Assembly (NCBI GenBank): GCA_021296325.1
Contig: JAGWAR010000001.1
Location: 277,159 to 341,158 of the forward strand
Source: Alphaproteobacteria bacterium
GTDB lineage: Bacteria; Pseudomonadota; Alphaproteobacteria; GCA-2746255
Direction: 5' to 3'
Length of the DNA stretch: 64,000 nucleotides
Under the pieces are notes generated by a model, which saw only the letters and a program-made list of their open reading frames with translations, searched no databases and was not told the DNA's origin. Both the position numbers and the translations under genes were made by a program. Positions 34,768 to 43,359 of this stretch are shown here, one piece after another. Position 1 is the first letter of the stretch. Each line of letters begins with the position of its first letter.

Positions 34768-35652
34768 ATGAGTCTGCGGATGTCAGCGAAGAAAGGCGAA
34801 GCGATCGAACTTCCCATCGTTCGTTCGATTGCGGACCTTCGAAGTGCCATTGCGCTTCGCCGGGCGGCCGGTGAAAGCATCGGCCTCGTGCCGACGATGG
34901 GCGCGCTGCACGAAGGCCATTTGGCGCTTGTTCGCGCCTCCTGTTCCGGGATGGATTGCACGGTCGCAACGGTCTTGGTGAATCCGCTGCAATTCAGCCC
35001 GGACGAGGACTTCGAATCCTATCCGCGGAACGAAGCGGGAGACGCCGCCATGCTTTCGGAAGCGGGCGCCGATCTTTTGTATGCGCCTGCCATAGAGGAA
35101 ATTTATCCGGAAGGCTTTTCAACCAAAGTCGAAGTAACGGGGCTGACGGACGTTCTTTGCGGTGCCTTTCGGCCCGTCCATTTTTCGGGCGTGGCGACCG
35201 TGGTGACGAAACTTTTTCTTCAGGCCCTGCCCGACGCCGCTTTCTTTGGCGAAAAGGATTACCAGCAGGTGCTGGTCGTTCGCCGCCTGGTGCGCGATCT
35301 CGATATTCCGATTCACATCGAAATGGTGCCGACGGTGCGGGAGGCGGACGGCTTGGCGCTTTCGTCGCGCAATGCCTATCTAACGGCGGAAGAACGTGCG
35401 GTCGCGCCAAAGCTTTATGCCACGTTGAACGAAATGGCGATGGCGATTCGGAAAGGCAATGCGATTGCGGAAACGATCGCGATAGGCGAGGCGGCATTGC
35501 GCGAGGCCGGGTTTCGATCGATCGATTATCTGGACGTGCGCGACCCGGAAACGCTGGCCCGCGTCGAGGTGTCGGGAAGGCCGGCCCGTATCTTCGCCGC
35601 CGTCCATCTGGGCAAGGCCCGACTGATCGACAATTTGGCCATTCCCGGCTAG
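34768..35652 (+). CDS. panC: Pantothenate synthetase (pantoate-beta-alanine ligase)
   Basis: PanC condenses pantoate and beta-alanine with ATP. The HIGH-like site is LVPTMGALHEGHLALVRAS near residue 37; NPLQFSPDEDFESYPR, FSGVATVVTKLFL and FFGEKDYQQVLVVRRLV complete the nucleotidyl-transferase core, and SSRNAYLTAEER is the KMSKS-equivalent. Length 294. The Met at residue 5 (MSAKKGE) could also be used. The gene converges with gpt, six bases between the stops. Confidence 0.96.
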   Translation: MSLRMSAKKGEAIELPIVRSIADLRSAIALRRAAGESIGLVPTMGALHEGHLALVRASCSGMDCTVATVLVNPLQFSPDEDFESYPRNEAGDAAMLSEAGADLLYAPAIEEIYPEGFSTKVEVTGLTDVLCGAFRPVHFSGVATVVTKLFLQALPDAAFFGEKDYQQVLVVRRLVRDLDIPIHIEMVPTVREADGLALSSRNAYLTAEERAVAPKLYATLNEMAMAIRKGNAIAETIAIGEAALREAGFRSIDYLDVRDPETLARVEVSGRPARIFAAVHLGKARLIDNLAIPG

Positions 35653-35658
35653 GCGCGC

Positions 35659-36117
35659 TTAGCCCTTTGTGGCCGGCTGGTTCCAGGGAAACTCGATCCA
35701 GACGTCTTGGGGAATTTCCGTCACGTAGTGGTCGACGAGGGGCTCGCCGTCCGGTTTCACATAAATGGCGACCAAGCAGGCCTCCGGCAACATGGTGCGG
35801 ACGATCTCGGCGGTGGCCCCGGTATCGACGATGTCGTCGACGACAAGCCAGCCTTCGCCGGAACCCTCACAGGCCTTCAGGATGCGGGGCGGTCCCTGGT
35901 CGCGTCCCTCGTAACTGGCGATCCCGATCGTTTCGACATGCCGGATGCCGAGTTCGATGGCGAGAATCTGCGCCGGCGTCATGCCACCGCGGGTGATGGC
36001 GGCAATCGTGTGCCAGGGGCCTTCGGTGGCAAGTTTCCCGGCCAGGGCCAGGGAGTCCCGATGGACGTCCTGCCAGCTGACGGGCCGCGTCTCCCGGAAA
36101 GTGCTCGGCTTGTTCAT
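35659..36117 (-). CDS. gpt: Xanthine (xanthine-guanine) phosphoribosyltransferase
   Basis: Type I phosphoribosyltransferase of 152 residues that salvages xanthine/guanine with PRPP. The PRPP loop is WLVVDDIVDTGATAEIVR (residues 90-107), flanked by ITRGGMTPAQILAIELG. The Trp/Phe-rich C terminus (DVWIEFPWNQP) is the hallmark of Gpt and of the XPRT-like alphaproteobacterial copies. Purine preference among xanthine, guanine and hypoxanthine cannot be judged. A hairpin at 36185-36208 separates it from the next minus-strand gene. Confidence 0.9.
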   Translation of the reverse strand: MNKPSTFRETRPVSWQDVHRDSLALAGKLATEGPWHTIAAITRGGMTPAQILAIELGIRHVETIGIASYEGRDQGPPRILKACEGSGEGWLVVDDIVDTGATAEIVRTMLPEACLVAIYVKPDGEPLVDHYVTEIPQDVWIEFPWNQPATKG

Positions 36118-36184
36118 CGGTTTTGGGCTTACACCGGCATCCCGGTTCCCGCAAGGAAAGCCATCGAGCTTCCATTAACGAAAA

Positions 36185-36208
36185 CGGCCGGTCAAACGGG
36201 ACCGGCCG
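36185..36208 (-). terminator. Rho-independent terminator downstream of the OmpA-like lipoprotein gene
   Basis: On the minus strand CGGCCGGT and ACCGGCCG form an 8-bp stem around CCCGTTTG, followed by GTTTTCGTT. It lies 30 bases after the stop of the lipoprotein gene and before the gpt start at 36117. Confidence 0.75.
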
Positions 36209-36238
36209 GTGATTTCGCGATAGGCGGTGGCACTTGAA

Positions 36239-37495
36239 TCAACGCACGTAGATGTGCACCTCGTTCGATTCGGCCGTCGCACTTTGGGATGCCTTCAGAT
36301 TGATGCGATCTGCCGGCAGGCCCATGTCCCGAAGCGAACGCAACACGCCTTCGGCGTTCTTCTTCGAGCTGTTTGTGTTCCGCGCCGCGTCGGCTGTATT
36401 GCCCTGTGTTGAGGCAATAGCGACAAGATCGAAGATCGCGTTTGGTCGCCGGTCGAGCGCCTCGCGCACGGCCGTGTAAAGAGCCTGTTCGTATTCGACG
36501 TTCGGACGGTCGAAGCGAATGATGACAAGCGGGCGGGTTCCCGCTGCCGGGGCTGGTGAAGCCAGCGCCGCCGTCTGGCCGGCACCGGAAAGCCGAGAGG
36601 CGATTGGGGGTGACGAGAAGGCGCGGTTCGTAAGGCTTGGTCCGTAAAGCTCGCCGTTCTTGATGGCGACGGAAAGAATCGTGAGGTTGCGCCGTTCGGT
36701 AGCCAAGTAGCTGCTCTGCCGGCTGATATCTTCGCTCAACTCGTTGAGGAGCCGGTCGACCATGACGACGGTGCGGTTCACCTCGTCCTCGAGAATGGCG
36801 AGTTGCCGGTGATCCTCGTCGATGGCGCCGGAAAGGCTATAGGCCGCCCGGGTGGATTCAAGGATATAGGCCGCCATCGCCGAATCGCCGGCCACTTGGG
36901 TGGCAAGCGCGTTCATGTTGCCGACGTCGCCGCTGACATTGTTGAGCTGTGCCTGTGCCGTCTGCCACTGGTTGACCAGGATCGGGTTACCCGGTGTCGT
37001 GCCAACCTGAAGGCGGGCCTGAATGGCGGCGACAACGCCGTGGTACTGTTGGGCGTTGCTGACGGTCGTGCTGCGAAGCTGCTGCAGGGCACCGTTCCGC
37101 TGGGCGAGGTTGGAGCGCAGGGTGGCGAGTTCGACACGGATCTGGGCGACCTTCTGGCCCACATAAGTGCCCGTGGGGGCGCCCGGGGTGACGGCGGTCG
37201 GCTCGAAGTTGCTGGTGCCAAGGATGGGTGGCGTGCCGCCCTGGGCCGGAGCCCTCGGCGCTGGGGCCGTGCTATAAGGCACGTTCGTCGCCGTGGCGGC
37301 GGCCGTTTGTTCTGCCTGGGAGGGCTCGATCACAATCCGTTCCGTTGAAGGCTCGCCGGACACGCCTATCAAGGCGCCGCCCTCGGCGGGTTCCTCACCG
37401 GTCAGAGATGGCCAAAGTTCCTCCCCAAAGGACGAACAACCCCCAAGAAGAATTACCGCCGCAATTGCGGCGACAGGTCGTTTCGAAAAGGCCAT
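36239..37495 (-). CDS. Lipoprotein with coiled-coil-like middle and OmpA-like C terminus
   Basis: A signal peptide (RPVAAIAAVILLGGCSS) with lipobox LGGC makes the mature protein start near Cys20. A Pro/Ala-rich linker follows (to about 120), then a long helical region with coiled-coil character (VGQKVAQIRVELATLRSNLAQRNGAL). The last 100 residues (RPLVIIRFDRPNVEYEQAL through INLKASQSATAESNEVHIYVR) show an OmpA/MotB-like pattern: FD, paired Ala/Arg helices, Asn-rich loop, then I-Y-V-R. The typical D/R peptidoglycan residues are not clearly all present, so wall binding is uncertain. Probably an envelope lipoprotein; not recognised by name. Confidence 0.75.
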   Translation of the reverse strand: MAFSKRPVAAIAAVILLGGCSSFGEELWPSLTGEEPAEGGALIGVSGEPSTERIVIEPSQAEQTAAATATNVPYSTAPAPRAPAQGGTPPILGTSNFEPTAVTPGAPTGTYVGQKVAQIRVELATLRSNLAQRNGALQQLRSTTVSNAQQYHGVVAAIQARLQVGTTPGNPILVNQWQTAQAQLNNVSGDVGNMNALATQVAGDSAMAAYILESTRAAYSLSGAIDEDHRQLAILEDEVNRTVVMVDRLLNELSEDISRQSSYLATERRNLTILSVAIKNGELYGPSLTNRAFSSPPIASRLSGAGQTAALASPAPAAGTRPLVIIRFDRPNVEYEQALYTAVREALDRRPNAIFDLVAIASTQGNTADAARNTNSSKKNAEGVLRSLRDMGLPADRINLKASQSATAESNEVHIYVR

Positions 37496-37627
37496 GGAAA
37501 TGTTTCTCTAATGTCGCCTGAATATTGCCCGTTCGAATTTACTGCCAAGGCCTGTCAACCAGGGCATTTCGGATGACGGAGCATTATCATAGAAGGGGCT
37601 TCTTCTGCCAACCCTTTAATTTTATAC

Positions 37628-37664
37628 GGATATCGCCGATATCCCCGCGCCGCGGCGCGGGGAT
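37628..37664. repeat. REP-like palindromic element (two adjacent inverted repeats)
   Basis: GGATATC-gcc-GATATCC is followed directly by a perfect 24-bp palindrome, ATCCCCGCGCCG-CGGCGCGGGGAT, in the 238 bases between the lipoprotein gene and tRNA-Arg. Its minus-strand form contains GTCATCCCCGC...GCGGGGAT, a motif common in intergenic repeats of many proteobacteria. Copy number in this genome is unknown. Confidence 0.55.
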
Positions 37665-37733
37665 GACCGGCCCCGCCGCCTTGCTATTCCAGGAGGCTAT
37701 AGAGTAGGTTCCGTTTCCCTGTTCTCGTTTTGG

Positions 37734-37810
37734 GCGCCCGTAGCTCAGCTGGATAGAGCACCAGACTACGAATCTGGGGGTCGGGAGTTCGAATCTTCCC
37801 GGGCGCGCCA
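37734..37810 (+). tRNA. tRNA-Arg (anticodon ACG)
   Basis: Acceptor stem GCGCCCG/CGGGCGC, discriminator G, encoded CCA. D arm AGCTCAGCTGG, anticodon stem CCAGA/TCTGG with loop CTACGAA (anticodon ACG, reading CGN after A-to-I editing), T arm GGGAG/CTTCC with TTCGAAT. It is 77 bases and followed by a T-run (GTTTTTT). Confidence 0.96.
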
Positions 37811-37886
37811 GTTTTTTGCCCAGTGACGTTTTTTTAACCCTCGACGCGAGGGGACATAAACGCCGGTTTTTTGCGCCGTGGCCCGC

Positions 37887-37915
37887 TTGATTCACGGGGC
37901 GTTCGTGCCAATATA
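37887..37915 (+). promoter_or_regulatory. Candidate promoter for the BI-1 family gene
   Basis: TTGATT and AATATA are separated by 17 bases, and TATAGG overlaps the second hexamer. The -10 box is about 40 bases before the ATG at 37956. Confidence 0.45.
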
Positions 37916-37955
37916 GGGGCCACGCGCAGGTTTCAGAAAGCAGGGGACGGAAGTC

Positions 37956-38666
37956 ATGGCTTGGCAGGAAGATCAACGCTTGCACACCGGCATGGCTGCC
38001 GAGGCGATCGACGAGGGCCTCCGGCGCCATATGATCCGGGTCTACAATTTCATGACCGGCGGGCTCGCGCTCACCGGGCTTGTCGCTTACGCGGTTGCCA
38101 ATACGCCGGCCTTCTTCAACGCGATTTTCGGAACGCCCCTCATGTGGGTCGTCATGCTGGCGCCTCTCGGCTTCGTGTTCGCCCTCAGCTTTGGCATTCA
38201 GCGGTTCCAGTACAGCACCGCGCAGATTCTTTTCTGGTCGTTCGCGACGATCATGGGGATGTCCCTCGCCTCGATCTTCGTCGTCTATACGGGCCAGAGC
38301 ATCGCCCGCGTCTTCTTTATCTCGGCCGGCACCTTCGCCGCCATGAGCCTTTACGGCTACACGACGAAACGGGATCTGACCCGGCTTGGCTCCTTCCTCT
38401 TCATGGGGCTGATCGGCATCATCATCGCCTCGGTCGTGAATATTTTTGTTCAAAGCACGATGCTGCACTTCGTGGTCTCGGTGATCGGGGTTCTTATCTT
38501 CGTCGGCCTCACCGCCCATGACACGCAGCGCATCAAGTGGATGTACAGCGAGACGGATGTCGGCGAGGTGGCCGGCAAGAAGGCGTTGATAGGGGCGCTC
38601 AGCCTCTACCTCGATTTCATCAACCTTTTCCTCATGCTGCTGCGGCTCTTCGGCGACCGCCGCTAG
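37956..38666 (+). CDS. Bax inhibitor-1 / YccA family membrane protein
   Basis: This protein has 236 residues and seven hydrophobic segments, beginning MIRVYNFMTGGLALTGLVAYAVA and ending LIGALSLYLDFINLFLMLLRLFGDR, with the conserved YLDFINLFL. The family includes YccA (interacts with FtsH) and bacterial BsYetJ, a pH-sensitive calcium-leak channel; the loop with DTQRIKWMY and C-terminal Asp residues are shared. The exact role is unknown. It stands apart from the queuosine genes that follow, with 130 bases between. Confidence 0.93.
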   Translation: MAWQEDQRLHTGMAAEAIDEGLRRHMIRVYNFMTGGLALTGLVAYAVANTPAFFNAIFGTPLMWVVMLAPLGFVFALSFGIQRFQYSTAQILFWSFATIMGMSLASIFVVYTGQSIARVFFISAGTFAAMSLYGYTTKRDLTRLGSFLFMGLIGIIIASVVNIFVQSTMLHFVVSVIGVLIFVGLTAHDTQRIKWMYSETDVGEVAGKKALIGALSLYLDFINLFLMLLRLFGDRR

Positions 38667-38734
38667 GCAGACTCCGCAAACCCCCATCCGCGGGCACGCA
38701 GGGCGTTCGGTCCTGTCCCGTCATAGCCGGTTGC

Positions 38735-38770
38735 AAGGGAAATGTGCTATCCCGGCAGGCGGTGTCCCTT
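38735..38770 (+). other. Inverted repeat in the queC leader
   Basis: AAGGGA and TCCCTT pair across a 24-base loop, with an alternative GGGA/TCCC pairing inside it. The arrangement precedes queC by 26 bases. It does not match any preQ1 riboswitch class that I can recognise, so a regulatory role is only a possibility. Confidence 0.3.
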
Positions 38771-38796
38771 AAGCGTAACCCGAGTGAAATCGGCGG

Positions 38797-39504
38797 ATGC
38801 GTGCCAGACAAAAGGCAGTCGTCTTGCTAAGCGGTGGCGTCGATTCGGCGACGGCGCTGGCGCTGGCGATCGAGCAAGGCTTTGTGGCCTATGCGCTGTC
38901 CTTCCGCTATGGCCAGCGCCATGGGATCGAGATCGAAGCGGCGCGCAAGGTGGCCGCCCATCTCGGGGTCGAGGCGCATGCCATCCAGGAAATCGACCTG
39001 CGCCTGTTCGGCGGCTCGGCCCTGACCGCCGACATTGCCGTGCCGAAGGACCGCGACCCGAGGGCAATGGCGTCGGAAATTCCGGTGACCTACGTGCCGG
39101 CGCGGAACACGATCTTTCTTTCCTTTGCGCTTGCCTGGGCGGAGGTTCTGGAGGCGGACGCCATCTTCATCGGCGTCAACGCGCTCGACTACAGCGGCTA
39201 CCCGGACTGTCGGCCGGACTACATCGCCGCTTTCGAAAAACTGGCGGCGCTGGCGACGAAGGCGGGCATCGAGGGCAGGCCGGTTTCGATCCGCACGCCC
39301 CTGATCGATCGCACGAAGGCGGAAATCCTTAAAATGGGGGCCGATCTCGGCGTTGATTACGGGCTGACCTTGAGTTGCTACGACCCGACCCCGGAGGGGC
39401 AGGCCTGCGGGCGCTGCGATTCCTGCCGGTTGCGCCGCCAGGGATTCGCGGAAGCCGGGCTTTCGGACCCGACGGTCTATGCCGATCTGGCCGAGGTGAC
39501 ATGA
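38797..39504 (+). CDS. queC: 7-cyano-7-deazaguanine synthase QueC
   Basis: QueC converts 7-carboxy-7-deazaguanine to preQ0 with ATP and ammonia. The PP-loop is [17 protein letters not shown] near residue 10, and the zinc site is [20 protein letters not shown] (four Cys) near residue 195. [23 protein letters not shown] is also characteristic. Length 235. The start ATG at 38797 is preceded by CGGCGG. The stop overlaps the queE start (ATGA), and queD follows, so queC-queE-queD are one transcript. Confidence 0.97.
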   Translation: MRARQKAVVLLSGGVDSATALALAIEQGFVAYALSFRYGQRHGIEIEAARKVAAHLGVEAHAIQEIDLRLFGGSALTADIAVPKDRDPRAMASEIPVTYVPARNTIFLSFALAWAEVLEADAIFIGVNALDYSGYPDCRPDYIAAFEKLAALATKAGIEGRPVSIRTPLIDRTKAEILKMGADLGVDYGLTLSCYDPTPEGQACGRCDSCRLRRQGFAEAGLSDPTVYADLAEVT

Positions 39505-40142
39505 GCTACGCTGTGAAGGAAATCTACGCGACCCTGCAGGGGGAAGGCGCCAATGTCGGAAGGCCCGCCATTTTCCTGCGCTTCGCCGGCTGCAACCTGT
39601 GGTCGGGCCGGGAGGCGGACCGGGCCGAAGCCATCTGCAATTTCTGCGACACGGATTTTGTCGGCACGGATGGGCCGAATGGCGGGCGATTCGAACAGGC
39701 GGCCGCCCTGGCGGGCAGGGTGCGGGCGGTCTGGGACGCGGCCCATGGCGTAAACGCATCGCCGTTTGTCGTGGCAACGGGGGGCGAGCCGCTGTTGCAG
39801 CTTGATGCGAATTTGGTGGCAGCGCTGCACGATCGGGGTTTCACGATCGCGGTCGAAACGAACGGTACGATCGCGCCGCCCGAACGCATCGACTGGCTTT
39901 GCGTGAGCCCGAAGGCGGGAGCGGCGTTGAAGGTGGCCCGGGGCGAGGAATTGAAACTTGTCTATCCCCAGGCCACAGCGGCGCCGGAGGCCTTCGAGAG
40001 CCTTGATTTCAAACATTTTTTCCTGCAACCCCTGGACGGGCCGGAGCGCGAGCGCCACCTTGCCGCCGCCCGCGATTATTGCCTTCGTCACCCGAAATGG
40101 CGTTTAAGCCTGCAGGCGCACAAACTGATCGGCATGCCGTAA
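39501..40142 (+). CDS. queE: 7-carboxy-7-deazaguanine synthase QueE
   Basis: QueE is a radical-SAM enzyme that ring-contracts carboxy-tetrahydropterin to carboxy-deazaguanine. The N-terminal [28 protein letters not shown] carries the first cysteine of the cluster; CNFCDTDF has the other two, so the usual CxxxCxxC spacing is stretched by an insertion (C-x13-C-x2-C), as known for one QueE subclass. GGEPLLQLD is the SAM-binding GGE motif. The track start at 39375 lies inside queC; the ATG at 39501 overlaps the queC stop by four bases and gives 213 residues. Confidence 0.95.
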   Translation: MSYAVKEIYATLQGEGANVGRPAIFLRFAGCNLWSGREADRAEAICNFCDTDFVGTDGPNGGRFEQAAALAGRVRAVWDAAHGVNASPFVVATGGEPLLQLDANLVAALHDRGFTIAVETNGTIAPPERIDWLCVSPKAGAALKVARGEELKLVYPQATAAPEAFESLDFKHFFLQPLDGPERERHLAAARDYCLRHPKWRLSLQAHKLIGMP

Positions 40143-40151
40143 AGGGGCATC

Positions 40152-40514
40152 ATGGAAATCTACAAGTGCTTTACTTTCGAGGCGGCCCATCGGTTGCCGA
40201 ACGTGCCGGCGGGTCACAAATGTGAACGCCTGCACGGCCATTCCTTTCGCGTCGAGCTGCGCGTTGCGGGCGAAACCGACGGGACCAGCGGCTGGGTGAT
40301 GGATTTCGCCGACGTCGAAAAGGCCTTCGTACCGGTCCTGGCGATCCTTGACCACCACTACCTGAACGACATCGAGGGGCTTGAGAATCCGACCAGCGAG
40401 GTCATCGCCCGCTGGATCTGGGAACGGCTGAAACCAGAGCTTCCGGGGCTTTCCCAGGTGATTCTGCGGGAGACCTGCACGGCCGGCGCCGTCTATCGGG
40501 GGGAGGAAGCCTAG
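40152..40514 (+). CDS. queD: 6-carboxytetrahydropterin synthase QueD
   Basis: QueD converts dihydroneopterin triphosphate to 6-carboxytetrahydropterin. Zn-binding His residues sit in FEAAHRLPN and [13 protein letters not shown] (His-x-His); CERLHGHSF supplies the catalytic Cys; and the acidic/His block is [10 protein letters not shown]...LDHHYLND. Length 120 is typical. Start ATG at 40152, ten bases after queE, with AAGGGG upstream. Confidence 0.96.
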   Translation: MEIYKCFTFEAAHRLPNVPAGHKCERLHGHSFRVELRVAGETDGTSGWVMDFADVEKAFVPVLAILDHHYLNDIEGLENPTSEVIARWIWERLKPELPGLSQVILRETCTAGAVYRGEEA

Positions 40515-40520
40515 GCCCGC

Positions 40521-40985
40521 CTAGCCGCGCCCGCGAGTGGGAGCAACTCCCGGATCCGGCACCCAAAGGCCTTCCGGCGCCGGGCCGGACTGGTAGAAAA
40601 CGTCGATCGGAATGCCGCCGCGCGGAAACCAGTAGCCGGCGATGCGAAACCAGCGGGGTTCCAGGGCGGTTTCCAACTTGCCGGCAATCTTCATCGTGCA
40701 GTCCTCGTGAAAGCTCGGCCAGTTCCGGAAGGAAGCCAGGTAAAGCTTCAACGACTTGCTTTCGATGAGCCGTTTCGCCGGCACATAGTCGATCACGAAA
40801 TGGGCGAAGTCCGGCTGGCCGGTGATCGGGCAAAGGGTCGTGAATTCCGGACAGGTGAAGCGGACCAGGTAATCGGTCCCGGCATTTGGATTCGGAAAGC
40901 TCTCCAACACCGCCCGTTCGGGCGAATCTGGAATTGCCGTCTTTCCCCCGAGTTGGGTCAGGGTCTTGTTTTCGGACTTAGCCAT
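40521..40985 (-). CDS. queF: NADPH-dependent preQ0 reductase QueF (type I)
   Basis: QueF reduces the nitrile of preQ0 to preQ1. The active Cys is in [20 protein letters not shown] near residue 52, with the Asp/His that follow, and the NADPH-binding QueF motif is [22 protein letters not shown] near residue 74. At 154 residues it is the single-domain type I enzyme. It converges with queD (six bases between stops) and starts a minus-strand stretch of queuosine genes. Confidence 0.96.
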   Translation of the reverse strand: MAKSENKTLTQLGGKTAIPDSPERAVLESFPNPNAGTDYLVRFTCPEFTTLCPITGQPDFAHFVIDYVPAKRLIESKSLKLYLASFRNWPSFHEDCTMKIAGKLETALEPRWFRIAGYWFPRGGIPIDVFYQSGPAPEGLWVPDPGVAPTRGRG

Positions 40986-41194
40986 GCCGCTTAGGCCTTT
41001 CGATTCGCTGGAAAAGGTGTAACGCGTCCGGGACCTGTCGCCAAGCCGCCGGCCTTGCTTTTCTTTCCTAGCCGGGTTTCAGGCTTCAGTGGATTTTTGA
41101 GGATAACCTTCTATCCACCTGATGGAATTAACGGAAATTTAACCCCTAGATTATGGGAATAGAATCCCACGAATACGATAGCGTGCAAATCCGC

Positions 41195-42313
41195 TCAATC
41201 CGCGCCGAGCTCGTCCCGTCGTTCCGCCCCGTGAAAGGCCTTGAGGAAGGCGGCAAGCGCGTTCCTTCGGATGGCGTCGCGCAGAGAGGCCATAAGTTCC
41301 TGATAGTAGTGCAGGTTATGGGCGGTGAGCAGGATGGCGCTCAGGATCTCGCCCGATTTCGTCAGGTGATGGAGATAGGCGCGGGAATAGCCGATGCAGG
41401 CGGGGCACCCGCAGGCAGCGTCCAGCGGGGCCGGATCCTCGGCATGGCGGGCATTTCGCAAATTGAGCTTGCCCTCCCGGGTGAAGGCCTGGCCGGTGCG
41501 CCCCGAGCGGGTCGGCAGCACGCAGTCGAAAAGGTCGATGCCGCGCGAGACCGCGTCGACGATGTCTTCCGGCGTGCCGACGCCCATCAGATAGCGGGGT
41601 TTCCCCTCGGGCAGGCGAGGCAGCGTCGCGTCCAGCGTCTCGGCGGTTTTCTCGCGCGCCTCGCCGACGGAAAGTCCGCCGATGGCGTAGCCGTCGAAGC
41701 CGGTTTCGAGAAGGCATTCGGCCGATTCGATTCGAAGATCCGGAAAGACGCTGCCCTGCACGATCCCGAAAATGCCATAGCCTTCCCGTTCCCGAAACGC
41801 CGCCTTCGAGCGTTGTGCCCAACGCATCGAAAGCCGCATGGATTTTGCCGCGTCCTCCTCCGTCGTCGGCCAGGCCGTGCATTCGTCGAAGGCCATCGTG
41901 ATATCGGCATCGAGTTGGTGCTGGATTTCGATGGCGCGTTCCGGCGTCAGTTCGTGGCGGGAGCCGTCGAGATGGGACTGGAAGACGACCCCTTCCTCGC
42001 GGATCTCCCGGAGTTTGGCCAGGGACCACACCTGAAAACCCCCGGAATCCGTGAGAATCGGGCCATCCCAATTCATGAAACGATGTAGCCCGCCAAGGCG
42101 TGCGATCCGTTCGGCGCCGGGGCGAAGCATCAGATGGTAGGTGTTGGCGAGCAGGATTTCGGCGCCCGTCGCCCGCACCATTTCCGGCGTCATCGCCTTC
42201 ACGGTGGCGGCCGTGCCGACCGGCATGAAGGCCGGCGTGTGGACTTCGCCATGAGCCGTTTCGAGACGGCCGAGCCGCGCCCTCTCCGATGTGGTTTCGT
42301 GTTCGAATTTCAC
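41195..42313 (-). CDS. tgt: tRNA-guanine(34) transglycosylase
   Basis: Tgt swaps guanine 34 for preQ1 in tRNAs with GUN anticodons. The nucleophile Asp lies in [12 protein letters not shown] near residue 91; the substrate Asp and Gly block is [11 protein letters not shown], and the zinc site is [17 protein letters not shown] near residue 306. [17 protein letters not shown] is also diagnostic. The track begins at 42670, inside queA. The GTG at 42313 overlaps the queA stop in a GTGA, giving the normal start [15 protein letters not shown] and 372 residues. Confidence 0.96.
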   Translation of the reverse strand: MKFEHETTSERARLGRLETAHGEVHTPAFMPVGTAATVKAMTPEMVRATGAEILLANTYHLMLRPGAERIARLGGLHRFMNWDGPILTDSGGFQVWSLAKLREIREEGVVFQSHLDGSRHELTPERAIEIQHQLDADITMAFDECTAWPTTEEDAAKSMRLSMRWAQRSKAAFREREGYGIFGIVQGSVFPDLRIESAECLLETGFDGYAIGGLSVGEAREKTAETLDATLPRLPEGKPRYLMGVGTPEDIVDAVSRGIDLFDCVLPTRSGRTGQAFTREGKLNLRNARHAEDPAPLDAACGCPACIGYSRAYLHHLTKSGEILSAILLTAHNLHYYQELMASLRDAIRRNALAAFLKAFHGAERRDELGAD

Positions 42314-43359
42314 TCTTTGGCCTCCGGCGTCAGCAAGCAGCAATCCCCGTAGGAATAGAAACGATAACCCGTACGAATTGCATGCGCATACGCCTCCAGC
42401 ATGCGCGTCCTTCCGGCGAAGGCACAAACCAACACGAACAGGGTCGAACGTGGAAGGTGAAAATTCGTGAGTAAAAGATCGGCCGCCCGGAAGGCGTGAC
42501 CGGGTTTGATGAAAAGCGACGTCTCGCCCTCGAAAGGCTGCACGAGGCCGTTCGCATCCGCCGCCGTTTCCAGCAGGCGCAGCGCGGTGGTTCCGACCGG
42601 CACGATGCGCCCACCCTTGGCGCGGGCTTCGTTGATGGTACGCGCCGCATTTTTTGAGATTTGGCCCCATTCGCTGTGGAGGCGATGCTCGGCCAGGTTT
42701 TCGGTCGTGACCGGCAGGAAGGTGCCAGCGCCGACGTGAAGCGTCAGCATCACCCGTCCGATGCCGCGGGCCTCAAGCGCGCGAAGCAGGCGTTCCGTGT
42801 AGTGCAGCCCGGCGGTGGGGGCCGCCACCGCGCCGGGGGTTGCGGCAAAAATCGTCTGGTAGTCCTCGCGGTCCTTCGCGTCGGGCCCTTCGTCGCGGCG
42901 AATGTAGGGGGGGAGGGGGACGCGTCCGATCCGCTCGAGCGTTGCGGACAACGCCTCGCCGCCCTGGTTCAGCTGTAACGCAATCTCGCCGCCTTCGCGT
43001 TTTTCCAGGACCTCCGCCTCAAGGCCTTCGGCAAAGCAAAGCCGGTTGCCGACGCCGAGTTTCTTCCCCGGCCGGGCGAAAGCGAGCCAGCGGTCCGCCG
43101 CCAGGGCCTTGTGCAGGGTGACTTCGATTTTCGCCTGGTCCCGGTGGCCGAAAAGCCGCGCCGGCAGCACCCGGGTATCGTTGAACACAAGCAGATCGCC
43201 GGGCGCAAGCAGGGCGGACAAATCGCGCATCGTGTGGTCGAGAAATTCTTCGCCCACCGCCAGCAGCCGCGCCGCATCCCGCGGGCTCACGGGACGGTCC
43301 GCGATCCGTTCCTTCGGCAGGTCGAAATCGTAATGCGAAAGTCGCTCCGATGCCTTCAC
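42310..43359 (-). CDS. queA: S-adenosylmethionine:tRNA ribosyltransferase-isomerase QueA
   Basis: QueA transfers ribose from SAM to preQ1 in tRNA, giving epoxyqueuosine. Segments [63 protein letters not shown] and [18 protein letters not shown] are diagnostic. The track start is a GTG at 43368. I prefer the GTG at 43359, whose GTGA overlaps the queG stop exactly as the next junction does with tgt; it gives 349 residues. The order queG-queA-tgt on the minus strand looks like a coupled operon. Confidence 0.94.
   Translation of the reverse strand: MKASERLSHYDFDLPKERIADRPVSPRDAARLLAVGEEFLDHTMRDLSALLAPGDLLVFNDTRVLPARLFGHRDQAKIEVTLHKALAADRWLAFARPGKKLGVGNRLCFAEGLEAEVLEKREGGEIALQLNQGGEALSATLERIGRVPLPPYIRRDEGPDAKDREDYQTIFAATPGAVAAPTAGLHYTERLLRALEARGIGRVMLTLHVGAGTFLPVTTENLAEHRLHSEWGQISKNAARTINEARAKGGRIVPVGTTALRLLETAADANGLVQPFEGETSLFIKPGHAFRAADLLLTNFHLPRSTLFVLVCAFAGRTRMLEAYAHAIRTGYRFYSYGDCCLLTPEAKE

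Noticed and set aside
38667-38796. PreQ1 riboswitch
   Set aside because: The pairing pattern does not match class I, II or III motifs that I can recall with confidence; reported only as an inverted repeat.
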